Assembly: GCA_964369385.1 (NCBI GenBank)
Contig: CAYJEY010000010.1
Coordinates: 1 to 61,406, forward strand
Source of the DNA: CALVGQ01 sp964369385
GTDB taxonomy: Bacteria > Bacillota_I > Bacilli_A > Erysipelotrichales > Erysipelotrichaceae
DNA: 61,406 nt
Reading direction: 5' to 3'
Under the pieces are notes generated by a model. The model ran no database searches, was not told the DNA's origin, and saw nothing but the letters and a program-made list of their open reading frames with translations. Numbering within the stretch: position 1 is the first letter of the stretch; each line of letters begins with the position of its first letter. The position numbers and the translations under genes are program-made. Below are positions 51,029-59,164 of this stretch, piece after piece.

Positions 51029-52073
51029 AAATCATATTTTGAAGTATCCATTAATTCAAGGTGGGATGGGTGTAGGTGTATCACTTGGACAACTTGCAGG
51101 GCATGTTGCTCTTAATCATGCTATGGGTGTCATTAGTGCTGCCCATCCAGGGTATCGCAAAAACGACTTTCGAAAGGATAGTTTCAAGGTAAATGAAGAA
51201 GCTTTAAAAGAGGAAATTAGTAAAGCTAAAGAAATTGCGCAAGGAAATGGGATGGTTGCGGTCAATATAATGGTAGCTGGAAACAATTATGATAAGTATG
51301 TTGAAGCTGCAGTCGATGGTGGTTGCGATGCAATCATTAGTGGAGCGGGTCTTCCTCTTGATTTACCGGCACTTGTAAAAAATAGTGAAGTGTTACTTGC
51401 ACCAATTGTGTCAAGTAAAAAAGCCGTTGAAGTCATCTTAAAGTCATGGGAGCGTCGTTATCAAAAAACTGCAGATTTTGTAGTGATTGAATCTGCTGAT
51501 GCAGGTGGACATCTTGGCTTTAAAGTGCAAGATGTGATTGATAAAACAACGCAAACTCTTTCAGAAATACTTAAGGAAGTAAAAGAAGTCACAATGCAAT
51601 ATGCTCAAAAATTTAATTGTTACATCCCTGTCTTTGTGGCAGGTGGAGTATATAATCGAGAAGATATTAATCGATATCTTGAAGAGGGTGCTGATGGTGT
51701 TCAAATGGGAACACGTTTTATTGCAACACATGAGTGTGATGCAAGCGATGAGTTTAAACAAGCGATTATTGATTGTCAAGAAGAAGATATTCAAATTGTA
51801 AAGAGTCCAACTGGATTTCCCGGACGTGCTTTATTTAATAATTTTTATGAGGGCATTGCAAAACGTGGAAATATTACAATGGCGAAATGCTTAGACTGTA
51901 TGAAACCATGTAATCCACAAAATACACCTTATTGTATTAGTGAAGCACTCATTCGTAGTGTCAAAGGCGATACCAATAATGGGGTTGTCTTTGTTGGAGC
52001 AAACGCCTATCGCGTAGATCGTTTGATGCATGTTTCAGAATTGATTCAAGAATTAATGGGTGAGGTAAAATAA
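51006..52073 (+). CDS. FabX-like NPD/FabK-family flavoenzyme with a four-cysteine cluster
   Basis: A 355-residue member of the nitronate monooxygenase/FabK superfamily, distinct from the FabK next to it. Flavin-fold markers are YPLIQGGMGVGVS, IISGAGLPLDLP, ESADAGGHLGF (His169) and VFAGGVYN-type AGGVYNREDI, and GVQMGTRFIATHEC. A C-terminal cluster of four cysteines, Cys295, Cys298, Cys302 and Cys310 (CxxCxxxCx7C), is absent from FabK and resembles the 4Fe-4S-binding cysteines of Helicobacter FabX, a decanoyl-ACP dehydrogenase/isomerase for unsaturated fatty acids. In the FASII operon a similar role is plausible. Alternatively it is a nitronate monooxygenase-like enzyme of unknown use. The ATG at 51006 lacks a strong ribosome binding site and overlaps fabK by 23 bases. 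Confidence 0.78.
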   Translation: MIKSVNFRNHILKYPLIQGGMGVGVSLGQLAGHVALNHAMGVISAAHPGYRKNDFRKDSFKVNEEALKEEISKAKEIAQGNGMVAVNIMVAGNNYDKYVEAAVDGGCDAIISGAGLPLDLPALVKNSEVLLAPIVSSKKAVEVILKSWERRYQKTADFVVIESADAGGHLGFKVQDVIDKTTQTLSEILKEVKEVTMQYAQKFNCYIPVFVAGGVYNREDINRYLEEGADGVQMGTRFIATHECDASDEFKQAIIDCQEEDIQIVKSPTGFPGRALFNNFYEGIAKRGNITMAKCLDCMKPCNPQNTPYCISEALIRSVKGDTNNGVVFVGANAYRVDRLMHVSELIQELMGEVK

Positions 52074-53002
52074 TGAAAATAGCATTTTTATTTGCAGGTC
52101 AAGGAGCTCAAGTAGCTCATATGGGAAGAGATTTATACGATGTTTATGATGAAGTAAGGAATGTATATGATCAAGTACAGTTAGATTTCGATTTAAAACA
52201 AATTAGTTTTGATTCACCACAAGAAGTATTAAATCAAACTCAATATGCCCAACCAGCAATCTATGTCATGAGTATTGCCATTGCAAAGCTTCTACAAAGC
52301 AAAGGTATTGAAGCATCAATGTGTGCTGGATTAAGTTTAGGTGAATATAGTGCACTTGCTTATGCTCAAGTTTTTGACATGAATGAAGGTGTTCAATTAG
52401 TAGCTAAACGTGGACGTATTATGGAATCAGCGCTACCACCTGCAACAAGTGGTATGGCAGCGATACTAAATACAGATGCAAATGTTATTCAGGATGTTTG
52501 CTATGAAGTAAGCGAAATGGATGGTGAATTGGTTGAAGTTGCAAACTACAATTGCCCAGGGCAAATTGTAATTAGTGGAAAACTTAGTTCATTGGCCATT
52601 GCTAAAGAAAAACTCATTGCGAAAGGTGCACGACGAGTTATTGACTTACCTGTGAGTGGAGCGTTCCACTCAAGTCTACTTATTGATGCAGGAAATCAAT
52701 TAGCGAAAGTACTAGAAGATGTGAAAATGAGTGAACCGATGATTCCTGTTGTATTTAATGTAAGTGGCTCAACACACTGTGATGATATTAGGGAGAATTT
52801 AAAGCGTCAAATTCATTCAAGTGTTTATTTTATGCAATCAATTGAAAATATGATTGAACAAGGGGTTGATACATTTATTGAAATTGGACCTGGTAAGACA
52901 TGCAGTAGTTTTGTGAAGAAAATTAATCGTGATATTAAAGTTTACAACGTAGATAGTTGCGAAAGCTTAGAAAAATGTTTGGAGGGTTTAAAACATGAAT
53001 AA
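52073..53002 (+). CDS. fabD: Malonyl-CoA:ACP transacylase
   Basis: A 309-residue acyltransferase that loads malonate on ACP. The nucleophile motif is GLSLGEYSALAYA, and the catalytic histidine lies in VSGAFHSSLL. FAGQGAQ near the start and EIGPGKTCSSFVKK near the end are further family motifs. It begins at the stop of the FabX-like gene (TAATG) and overlaps fabG by 8 bases. Confidence 0.94.
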   Translation: MKIAFLFAGQGAQVAHMGRDLYDVYDEVRNVYDQVQLDFDLKQISFDSPQEVLNQTQYAQPAIYVMSIAIAKLLQSKGIEASMCAGLSLGEYSALAYAQVFDMNEGVQLVAKRGRIMESALPPATSGMAAILNTDANVIQDVCYEVSEMDGELVEVANYNCPGQIVISGKLSSLAIAKEKLIAKGARRVIDLPVSGAFHSSLLIDAGNQLAKVLEDVKMSEPMIPVVFNVSGSTHCDDIRENLKRQIHSSVYFMQSIENMIEQGVDTFIEIGPGKTCSSFVKKINRDIKVYNVDSCESLEKCLEGLKHE

Positions 53003-53729
53003 AGTTGCATTAGTAACAGGGGCAAGCCGTGGAATTGGTCGTGCTGTTGCCACTAAATTGGCTCAAGATGGATTTGATGTAGTAGTTAACTACAATGGAA
53101 GTGAAGCAGCAGCTCAAGAAGTTGTTGAACAATGCATTAGTCATGGAGTAAAAGCAGTAGCAATGCAATGTAATGTAAGTGATTTTACTGCGGTTGCTAA
53201 CATGGTTGAACAAGTTATGAATGAATTTGGTAAAATTGATGTCCTTGTGAATAACTCGGGGATTACACGTGATAATTTATTACTTAGAATGAGTGAAGAT
53301 GATTTTGATCAAGTAATTGATGTTAATCTTAAAGGATGCTTCAATACTGTTAAACATATATCTAAAATTATGATGAAACAACGTAGTGGTAATATTATTA
53401 ACTTATCAAGTGTCATTGGGTTAATTGGCAATGTAGGCCAAACGAATTATGCTGCAAGCAAAGGTGGAGTAATTGCTTTAACTAAGTCGATTTCTAAAGA
53501 ACTTGCAAGTAGAAATATTCGTGCAAATGCAATTGCACCTGGTTTTATTCAAACTTCAATGACAGATGAATTAAGTGATGGAATCAAAGAAAGTATTCTT
53601 AAAAATATTCCGTTGGCTGAATTTGGACAAGTAGAAGATGTTGCAAATTGCGTGTCATTTTTGGCAAGCGATGCAAGTCGTTATATAACAGGTCAAGTGA
53701 TCCATGTCGATGGTGGCATGGTAGTATAA
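52995..53729 (+). CDS. fabG: 3-oxoacyl-ACP reductase
   Basis: A 244-residue short-chain dehydrogenase. NADPH-binding TGASRGIGRAV is at residues 8-18; NNSGITRD, the catalytic serine in INLSSVIG, and Tyr-x3-Lys in YAASKGGV complete the active site. It reduces 3-ketoacyl-ACP. TTGGAGGG lies upstream of the ATG. Confidence 0.95.
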   Translation: MNKVALVTGASRGIGRAVATKLAQDGFDVVVNYNGSEAAAQEVVEQCISHGVKAVAMQCNVSDFTAVANMVEQVMNEFGKIDVLVNNSGITRDNLLLRMSEDDFDQVIDVNLKGCFNTVKHISKIMMKQRSGNIINLSSVIGLIGNVGQTNYAASKGGVIALTKSISKELASRNIRANAIAPGFIQTSMTDELSDGIKESILKNIPLAEFGQVEDVANCVSFLASDASRYITGQVIHVDGGMVV

Positions 53730-53738
53730 GGAGCGGGT

Positions 53739-54971
53739 ATGAGACGAGTAGTAGTTACAGGACTTGGAGTTGTATCTCCGATTGGAAATGATGTAGATTC
53801 GCTGTGGAACTCAATTTTAAATCATCAATGTGGTATTGATGCAATTACGCATTTTGATACAACAGAATTTAAAGTGAAGTTAGCTGCAGAAGTAAAAGAT
53901 TTAGATATGGAAGCTTACTTCACGAAACGTGATTTAAAGTTTAATGATCGCTTTACGCAATTTGCACGCATTGTTGCAAAACAAGCTCATCAAGACAGTG
54001 CACTTGAAATTGATGGAATCAATGAACGTGTGGGTGTTATCGTAGCTTCTGGTATTGGTGGTATTGAAACAATTGAAAACTCTAATCAAAGTCTATTAGA
54101 GCGTGGAGCAAGCCGTGTGTCTCCTTACTTTATTCCAATGGCATTAGTTAATTTAGCAGCAGGTAATGTTGCGATTGACTTAAAAGCACAAGGAAACTGT
54201 AGTAGTGTTGTGACAGCGTGTGCTGCGGCAACAAATGCTATTGGGGAGGCGTTTAATCGTATTCGTTTTGGTATGGAAGATGTCGTCTTTACTGGGGGAA
54301 CAGAAGCAAGTATTACTCCACTTGCGATTGCTGGTTTCCAATCACTTCGTGCTTTGTCTACGAGTGAAGATAAAAATCGTGCAAGTATTCCATTTGATAA
54401 AGATAGAAATGGATTTATCATGGGAGAGGGTGCGGGCATTGTTGTGCTAGAAGAATTAGAACATGCACTAGCGCGTAATGCAAAGATTTATGCTGAAATA
54501 GTAGGTTATGGTTCTACTTGTGATGCTCACCATATTACGGCGCCGATGGAAGGTGGTGTTGGTGGTGCAAAAGCGATGATGAAAGCAATGGAAGACGCGA
54601 AAATTAATCCTTCTGATGTTGATTACATCAATGCACATGGTACAAGTACACCACTTAATGACAAAACAGAAACTGCTGCAATTAAGTATGCATTTGAAAA
54701 TCATGCAACAAGTTTAGCGATTTCTTCTACGAAATCAAACACAGGGCATTTATTAGGTGCAAGTGGTGCTATTGAAGCGATTATTACAATTAAAGCACTT
54801 CAAGATGGGGTTGTCCCAGCGACAATCAATTATGCGGTGCAAGACGAAGAATGTGATCTTGACATTGTTGCTAATCAATGTCGTAAGCAAGATATTCGCT
54901 ATGCTATGAGTAATTCATTAGGTTTTGGTGGACATAATGCATCATTAATCTTTAAGAAATGGGAGGGATAA
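53739..54971 (+). CDS. fabF: Beta-ketoacyl-ACP synthase II
   Basis: A 410-residue elongating condensing enzyme. The active site is Cys161 in TACAAATNAIG, His300 in NAHGTSTPLND and His337 in SNTGHLLGASG. GFGGHNASL closes the protein. It is the only elongating condensing enzyme in the window and, with a FabX-type branch, would have to extend unsaturated chains as well. It overlaps no gene; AAGGAGCG precedes the ATG. Confidence 0.95.
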   Translation: MRRVVVTGLGVVSPIGNDVDSLWNSILNHQCGIDAITHFDTTEFKVKLAAEVKDLDMEAYFTKRDLKFNDRFTQFARIVAKQAHQDSALEIDGINERVGVIVASGIGGIETIENSNQSLLERGASRVSPYFIPMALVNLAAGNVAIDLKAQGNCSSVVTACAAATNAIGEAFNRIRFGMEDVVFTGGTEASITPLAIAGFQSLRALSTSEDKNRASIPFDKDRNGFIMGEGAGIVVLEELEHALARNAKIYAEIVGYGSTCDAHHITAPMEGGVGGAKAMMKAMEDAKINPSDVDYINAHGTSTPLNDKTETAAIKYAFENHATSLAISSTKSNTGHLLGASGAIEAIITIKALQDGVVPATINYAVQDEECDLDIVANQCRKQDIRYAMSNSLGFGGHNASLIFKKWEG

Positions 54972-54973
54972 TC

Positions 54974-55405
54974 ATGTTATATAATTCAAATCAAATCCAA
55001 GAAATTATTCCACATCGTTATCCATTCTTACTTGTCGATTGTGTAGAGAGTATAAGTGAAGATGGGAAGACGATTGTTGCATATAAAAATGTAAGTGCAA
55101 ATGAAATGCACTTTATGGGGCATTTTCCTCAAAAACATGTAATGCCAGGTGTATTGATTACTGAAGCACTTGCGCAAGCAGGATGTGTGCTTTTGCTTAG
55201 CGATGAGAAAAATAAAGGAAAAATTGGATTCTTTGCAGGTATCAATAAAATGCGTTTTCGCACACAGGTGATACCAGGGGATGTGCTTCGCTTAGAAGTT
55301 ACAATGACGAATGAGCGTGCTGGAATTTATTTTGCGGATGTTTGTGCGACAGTTAATGGTAAAGTAGCTGCAAAGGGTGAAATACTTTGTGCAGTAGGAG
55401 AATAA
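54974..55405 (+). CDS. fabZ: 3-hydroxyacyl-ACP dehydratase FabZ
   Basis: A 143-residue hot-dog-fold dehydratase. Family motifs are IPHRYPFLLVDCVES and HFMGHFPQKHVMPGVLITEA, with the catalytic histidine in GHFP and glutamate in ITEALAQ. It is the single dehydratase of the operon; no FabA- or FabN-type second copy or FabM is present. The ATG at 54974 after GGGAGGG is preferred over 54959. Confidence 0.94.
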   Translation: MLYNSNQIQEIIPHRYPFLLVDCVESISEDGKTIVAYKNVSANEMHFMGHFPQKHVMPGVLITEALAQAGCVLLLSDEKNKGKIGFFAGINKMRFRTQVIPGDVLRLEVTMTNERAGIYFADVCATVNGKVAAKGEILCAVGE

Positions 55406-55406
55406 T

Positions 55407-55742
55407 GTGATTGTGGGAATTGGTTGCGATATCGTTGAAATTGAACGTATTGTAAAGAAAAAAGATCGTCACAGCAGCCGTATTCTTACCGACGCAGAAC
55501 GAGCTATTTTTGATTCATATTCAGGAAAGCGACAAAATGAGTTTTTAGCAGGTCGTTTTGCAGCAAAAGAAGCTATTTTTAAAGCGATTCCTAATTGTGG
55601 TTTGACAATATCTCAAATTGAAGTTATTCAAGACCAGAGTGGTCAGCCTCGATGTTGTATTCCAGGATATGAGATAATGATAAGTATTGCCCATGAAAAT
55701 GCATATGCGATTGCGTATGCTGTGGTGAATAAATATGAGTAA
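55407..55742 (+). CDS. acpS: Holo-ACP synthase
   Basis: A 111-residue 4'-phosphopantetheinyl transferase. GIGCDIVEIERI (residues 4-15) and FLAGRFAAKEAIFKAI hold the Mg-binding Asp8 and Glu residues. It activates the ACP encoded at the operon's start. Start codon is GTG at 55407, one base after the fabZ stop, with AGGAGA just before. It overlaps plsC by 8 bases. Confidence 0.92.
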   Translation: MIVGIGCDIVEIERIVKKKDRHSSRILTDAERAIFDSYSGKRQNEFLAGRFAAKEAIFKAIPNCGLTISQIEVIQDQSGQPRCCIPGYEIMISIAHENAYAIAYAVVNKYE

Positions 55743-56418
55743 ATGGTTGATATTTAAATTTGTGCTAATCGCATTACCATTGTGGCTTCGTTTACGTTTT
55801 ATCTATCACTTCAAGAAAGATAATGCGTATGAGTCGCTTCAAAAGTTAAATCAGATAACATTAAAAATTCTTGGTTTTAAACTAGTCAGCCATAATGCAC
55901 AATCCATACCGAAGAATCAAGCTGTATTGTTTATAAGCAACCATCAAGGGACAATTGACCCTTTATTGGTAGTGGGATCTTCCAGTGTACCATTAGCCTT
56001 TATTTCTAAAGAGGAAAATGCTAAGTTACCTATTTTTGGTTTAGCGTCTAAAATACTGGGAACGATTCATTTTAACCGTGAGACACGAGAAGGAAACATT
56101 TATATGCTTCGAGAGAGTGTTCGACGTATAAAGCAAGGGGGATCACTTCTTATTTTTCCAGAAGGAACGCGTTCAAAATCTGAGCAAATGGGAGAATTTA
56201 AAGAAGGTGCATTTCAAGTAGCATTAATGGCTAAGGTTCCAATTGTACCTGTAACGCTTCAAAATGCTCACTGCATTAACACAAAGAGTAAAAATAAAGT
56301 GCTTACTGTAACTTATGGAACACCTATTCCATTTGAAGATTATAAAGGAAGATCATTAAAAGAGATTTCAGATATGGTATATCATGAAATTGAAAAAGTA
56401 CTTATTCAAGCAAAGTAA
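55735..56418 (+). CDS. plsC: 1-acylglycerol-3-phosphate acyltransferase
   Basis: A 227-residue membrane-associated acyltransferase. A hydrophobic N-terminal segment (about 5-22) precedes the catalytic NHQGTIDPL (HxxxxD), the substrate-binding IHFNRETREGN and FPEGTRSKS. It turns lysophosphatidate into phosphatidate. Having it last in the FASII operon links chain synthesis to use. Confidence 0.92.
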   Translation: MSKWLIFKFVLIALPLWLRLRFIYHFKKDNAYESLQKLNQITLKILGFKLVSHNAQSIPKNQAVLFISNHQGTIDPLLVVGSSSVPLAFISKEENAKLPIFGLASKILGTIHFNRETREGNIYMLRESVRRIKQGGSLLIFPEGTRSKSEQMGEFKEGAFQVALMAKVPIVPVTLQNAHCINTKSKNKVLTVTYGTPIPFEDYKGRSLKEISDMVYHEIEKVLIQAK

Positions 56419-56442
56419 AAGGGATTGAAAAATCCCTTTTTA
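56417..56442. terminator. Bidirectional terminator of the FASII operon
   Basis: AAAAGGGATT, loop gaaa, AATCCCTTTT, then Ts. It also serves the convergent nitroreductase gene. Confidence 0.88.
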
Positions 56443-57030
56443 ATATATCTTAGCAATGTCATTAAAATTCTTCTTTGAAAGCTTTGGTGCTTTGTAGGTA
56501 TCTGATTTTTTTCCTGCAGCTAAAATTATGACTGGAATTTCACTAGTTGGTCGCTGAAACATGTCTCTAAGAAACATCATAGGAGCTGGGGTATATGTAA
56601 GGGTATCTATTCCACATAGATGAAGTGATTGAATTAACATACCAATACTTATTCCACATGATTCATTGACATAGTAGTTTGGTTTATTGTCATAACTCAT
56701 TTGTTTAAAAATAATGATTAAATAGGGGGCTTCCTCTAAAAATGGTTTTTGGTAGTTCACATTTAATTTTTTCAAATCATTACTCCATTGCTGAGTAATC
56801 TTTTTTTCATAAAATTCTTTTTCGATCTCTTCGCATTTGATACGTAATTTCTTTTTTATTTCTGGGTTTTGGATCACTATAAAGTGCCAAGGTTGTTTGT
56901 TTGCACCATTAGGTGCACTAGAAGCACACATGATGCAATCCTGTATGATTTGGATATCAACAGGACTATTGCTGAACTGACGACAACTACGACGGTGGAT
57001 CATCTTTAATAATAATTCATTACTTTTCAT
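56440..57030 (-). CDS. Nitroreductase family protein
   Basis: A 196-residue FMN-dependent oxidoreductase of the NfsA/FRP type. MIHRRSCRQFSNSPVD opens the FMN-binding part, SSAPNGANKQPWHFIVI and PVIILAAGKKSDTYK follow. Such proteins reduce nitroaromatics, quinones or flavins; the physiological substrate is unknown. It is monocistronic and shares the terminator of plsC. The ATG at 57030 has AGGAGCG upstream. Confidence 0.85.
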   Translation of the reverse strand: MKSNELLLKMIHRRSCRQFSNSPVDIQIIQDCIMCASSAPNGANKQPWHFIVIQNPEIKKKLRIKCEEIEKEFYEKKITQQWSNDLKKLNVNYQKPFLEEAPYLIIIFKQMSYDNKPNYYVNESCGISIGMLIQSLHLCGIDTLTYTPAPMMFLRDMFQRPTSEIPVIILAAGKKSDTYKAPKLSKKNFNDIAKIY

Positions 57031-57110
57031 ATGACGCTCCTTTTTCTATATTATAATTTGAATAAATAGTTTATTCAAGAAGTGATATAATAATGAAAAG
57101 GAGTGGTTTT

Positions 57111-58673
57111 ATGAAAATTAAGTTTGTGAATGGAGATGTAATCACAATGACAAGTGAAATTGTGAATTGTGTTGTTGTAAAAGATGGTATCATTGACTCA
57201 GTTGGTTTAACTGCGATGGACGATGATGATCAAATAGATGAGATTATTGATTTGCAGGGAAATGTGATGTTACCTGGGTTTATCGACGCTCACTCACATA
57301 TAGGTATGCTTGGTCAAATGTATAGTGTAGCCTCACTTACGGGGTGTAAGAGTGTTGATGAAATCATTACACGATTACATGCGTATAAGATAGATAATCA
57401 AATGAATGCACAAGAGTTATTGATAGGGTTTGGTTATGATAATAATGATTTACCTGAATTGATGCATCCAACACGAGTGCAACTGGATCAAATCGAAAAT
57501 CCCGTGATGATTACACATCAATCCGGACATATGGGGGTACTTAATTCTAAGGCACTAGCACGTTTTGGAGTTAATAGAGAAACTCCTAATCCTAGTGGTG
57601 GTGTTATTGGCAAAGATGCGGATGGTGAGCTTAATGGCCTTCTTGAGGAAACGGCGATTATCCCTTTATTTGCAAAAACTAGCTCTTTAAGTGACTTTAA
57701 TGCTGAGCGATTTTTAAAACGTGCAACACTTACTTATGCATCGTATGGAATTACTACTGCACAAGATGGTCTACTTAAAGAGCGAGACTATCAAATTTTC
57801 AAGAATTATATAAATAAAGAATCACTTTTAATCGATGTGTTGGGATATGTTGACTTAAAAGAAAATGCACATCTGATGAATGATAAAGGTGTTATTCAAG
57901 GTGGATTTAAATTGGCAGGATACAAAATATTCTTGGATGGATCCCCACAAGGAAAAACAGCTTGGATGAAAGAACCCTATATAGGTGATCAAGATTATTG
58001 TGGTTATCCTATTTATGATGATGCAACTGTTGTTCAATTTTTTAGAACGGCTATTGATGAACAAACTCAAATTTTAGTGCATTGTAATGGAGATGCAGCT
58101 TGTGAACAGATGATTCGTTGTTACAAAGATGCACTTGCTGGTCAAAAAAGTATCATTCGTCCAGTGATGATTCATGCTCAATTGTTGCAACTTGATCAAT
58201 TAAAAGAAGTGAAAGATTTAGGTATTATTCCGAGTTTCTTTGTAGCACACGTAAGATATTGGGGAGATGTCCATTCAAAGAACTTTGGAACACAGAGAGC
58301 TAATTATATTTCGCCACTTCAAAGTGCATTGAAACATCAAATTTTATTTACATTACATCAAGACACGCCTGTTCTTATGCCAAATATGCTAGAAACGATT
58401 CAAATCGCATGTACGCGTGAGACGAAGAGTCATGTGTTCTTTGCGCAAGAAGAACGTATCAGTGTATATGACGCCTTAAAAGCCGTCACAATCAACGCTG
58501 CTATACAAAACTTTGAAGAAGACGTAAAGGGAACTATTGAACAAGGAAAATATGCTGATTTTGTCGTACTTGATCAGAATCCTCTTTTGTGTAATGTTCA
58601 TGATATTGAGTATATTCAAGTACTTCAAACTTATAAAAGGGGAGTGTGCATCTATCAAAATCCGAAGGTTTAA
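57111..58673 (+). CDS. Amidohydrolase family protein (YtcJ-like)
   Basis: A 520-residue metal-dependent hydrolase of the amidohydrolase 3/YtcJ group. Metal-binding HxH is in FIDAHSHIGML (about 57), later ligands in LVHCNGDAA, MIHAQLL and LHQDTPVL. The N and C termini form the small beta-sandwich typical of the family. It has no signal peptide. Members remove N-acyl or amide groups from many small compounds, and the substrate cannot be read. AAGGAGTGG precedes the ATG at 57111. It is a single gene with its own terminator. Confidence 0.85.
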   Translation: MKIKFVNGDVITMTSEIVNCVVVKDGIIDSVGLTAMDDDDQIDEIIDLQGNVMLPGFIDAHSHIGMLGQMYSVASLTGCKSVDEIITRLHAYKIDNQMNAQELLIGFGYDNNDLPELMHPTRVQLDQIENPVMITHQSGHMGVLNSKALARFGVNRETPNPSGGVIGKDADGELNGLLEETAIIPLFAKTSSLSDFNAERFLKRATLTYASYGITTAQDGLLKERDYQIFKNYINKESLLIDVLGYVDLKENAHLMNDKGVIQGGFKLAGYKIFLDGSPQGKTAWMKEPYIGDQDYCGYPIYDDATVVQFFRTAIDEQTQILVHCNGDAACEQMIRCYKDALAGQKSIIRPVMIHAQLLQLDQLKEVKDLGIIPSFFVAHVRYWGDVHSKNFGTQRANYISPLQSALKHQILFTLHQDTPVLMPNMLETIQIACTRETKSHVFFAQEERISVYDALKAVTINAAIQNFEEDVKGTIEQGKYADFVVLDQNPLLCNVHDIEYIQVLQTYKRGVCIYQNPKV

Positions 58674-58675
58674 AA

Positions 58676-58702
58676 AAGGCCAACTATAGATAAGTTGGCC
58701 TT
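58676..58702 (+). terminator. Terminator after the amidohydrolase gene
   Basis: AAGGCCAACT, a 7-base loop, AGTTGGCCTT; A and T runs are short. Confidence 0.75.
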
Positions 58703-58719
58703 AATTAATGATAAAATAA

Positions 58720-58740
58720 AAAAAGGATTACATCCTTTTT
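58720..58740 (-). terminator. Terminator of rpmB
   Basis: On the minus strand AAAAAGGAT, a 3-base loop, ATCCTTTTT followed by more Ts. Confidence 0.75.
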
Positions 58741-58743
58741 AAA

Positions 58744-58935
58744 TTAAGCTTTTGATTGAGCTTTAAGCGTCTTCAGAGCACGAGCAGAGATACGGACTCT
58801 TTGTGGTTTTCCGTCGATTACTACCTTTACTTTTTGTAGGTTTACATTCCACTTACGACGCGTAGCGTGTAATGAGTGTGAACGCTTATTCCCTGATAAT
58901 GCTTTTTTACCGGTAACGGCACAAACTTTTGACAT
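58744..58935 (-). CDS. rpmB: 50S ribosomal protein L28
   Basis: A 63-residue ribosomal protein matching Firmicutes L28: MSKVCAVTGKKALSGNKRSH, TRRKWNVNLQKV and RVRISARALKTLK. Only one cysteine of the zinc-type form is present. The ATG at 58935 is fixed by AAGGGGGG upstream and the family start; longer readings are spurious. It is a single leftward gene. Confidence 0.95.
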   Translation of the reverse strand: MSKVCAVTGKKALSGNKRSHSLHATRRKWNVNLQKVKVVIDGKPQRVRISARALKTLKAQSKA

Positions 58936-58966
58936 ACCGTAAACCCCCCTTCGTAATTGCTTAGAA

Positions 58967-58995
58967 ATAATAACATGACTAAACATAAAATGCAA
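58967..58995 (-). promoter_or_regulatory. Promoter of rpmB
   Basis: The minus strand reads TTGCAT, 17 bases, TATTAT with TGT before the -10, about 32 bases before the start codon. Confidence 0.65.
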
Positions 58996-59106
58996 TATGT
59001 AAATCAAATTTTTTGTAAAATATATTAAGTTAAGTATTTTGGCTACGGATGTATGTGCTTTCATTGACGAATATTATTATGTGCAATGTAAGTTTATCTG
59101 GAATAC

Positions 59107-59135
59107 TTGACCGAGTCGTTTAAAAGGAGTAGAAT
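59107..59135 (+). promoter_or_regulatory. Promoter of the potassium uptake genes
   Basis: TTGACC, 17 bases, TAGAAT, 29 bases before the GTG start. The 5' leader is too short for a c-di-AMP riboswitch. Confidence 0.65.
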
Positions 59136-59164
59136 TTCAATCATAGAGAAGTGAGGGGAGCTTT

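Noticed and set aside
59041..59164. c-di-AMP (ydaO-type) riboswitch before ktrB
   Set aside because: The leader from the mapped promoter candidate is only about 25 bases, too short for this RNA.
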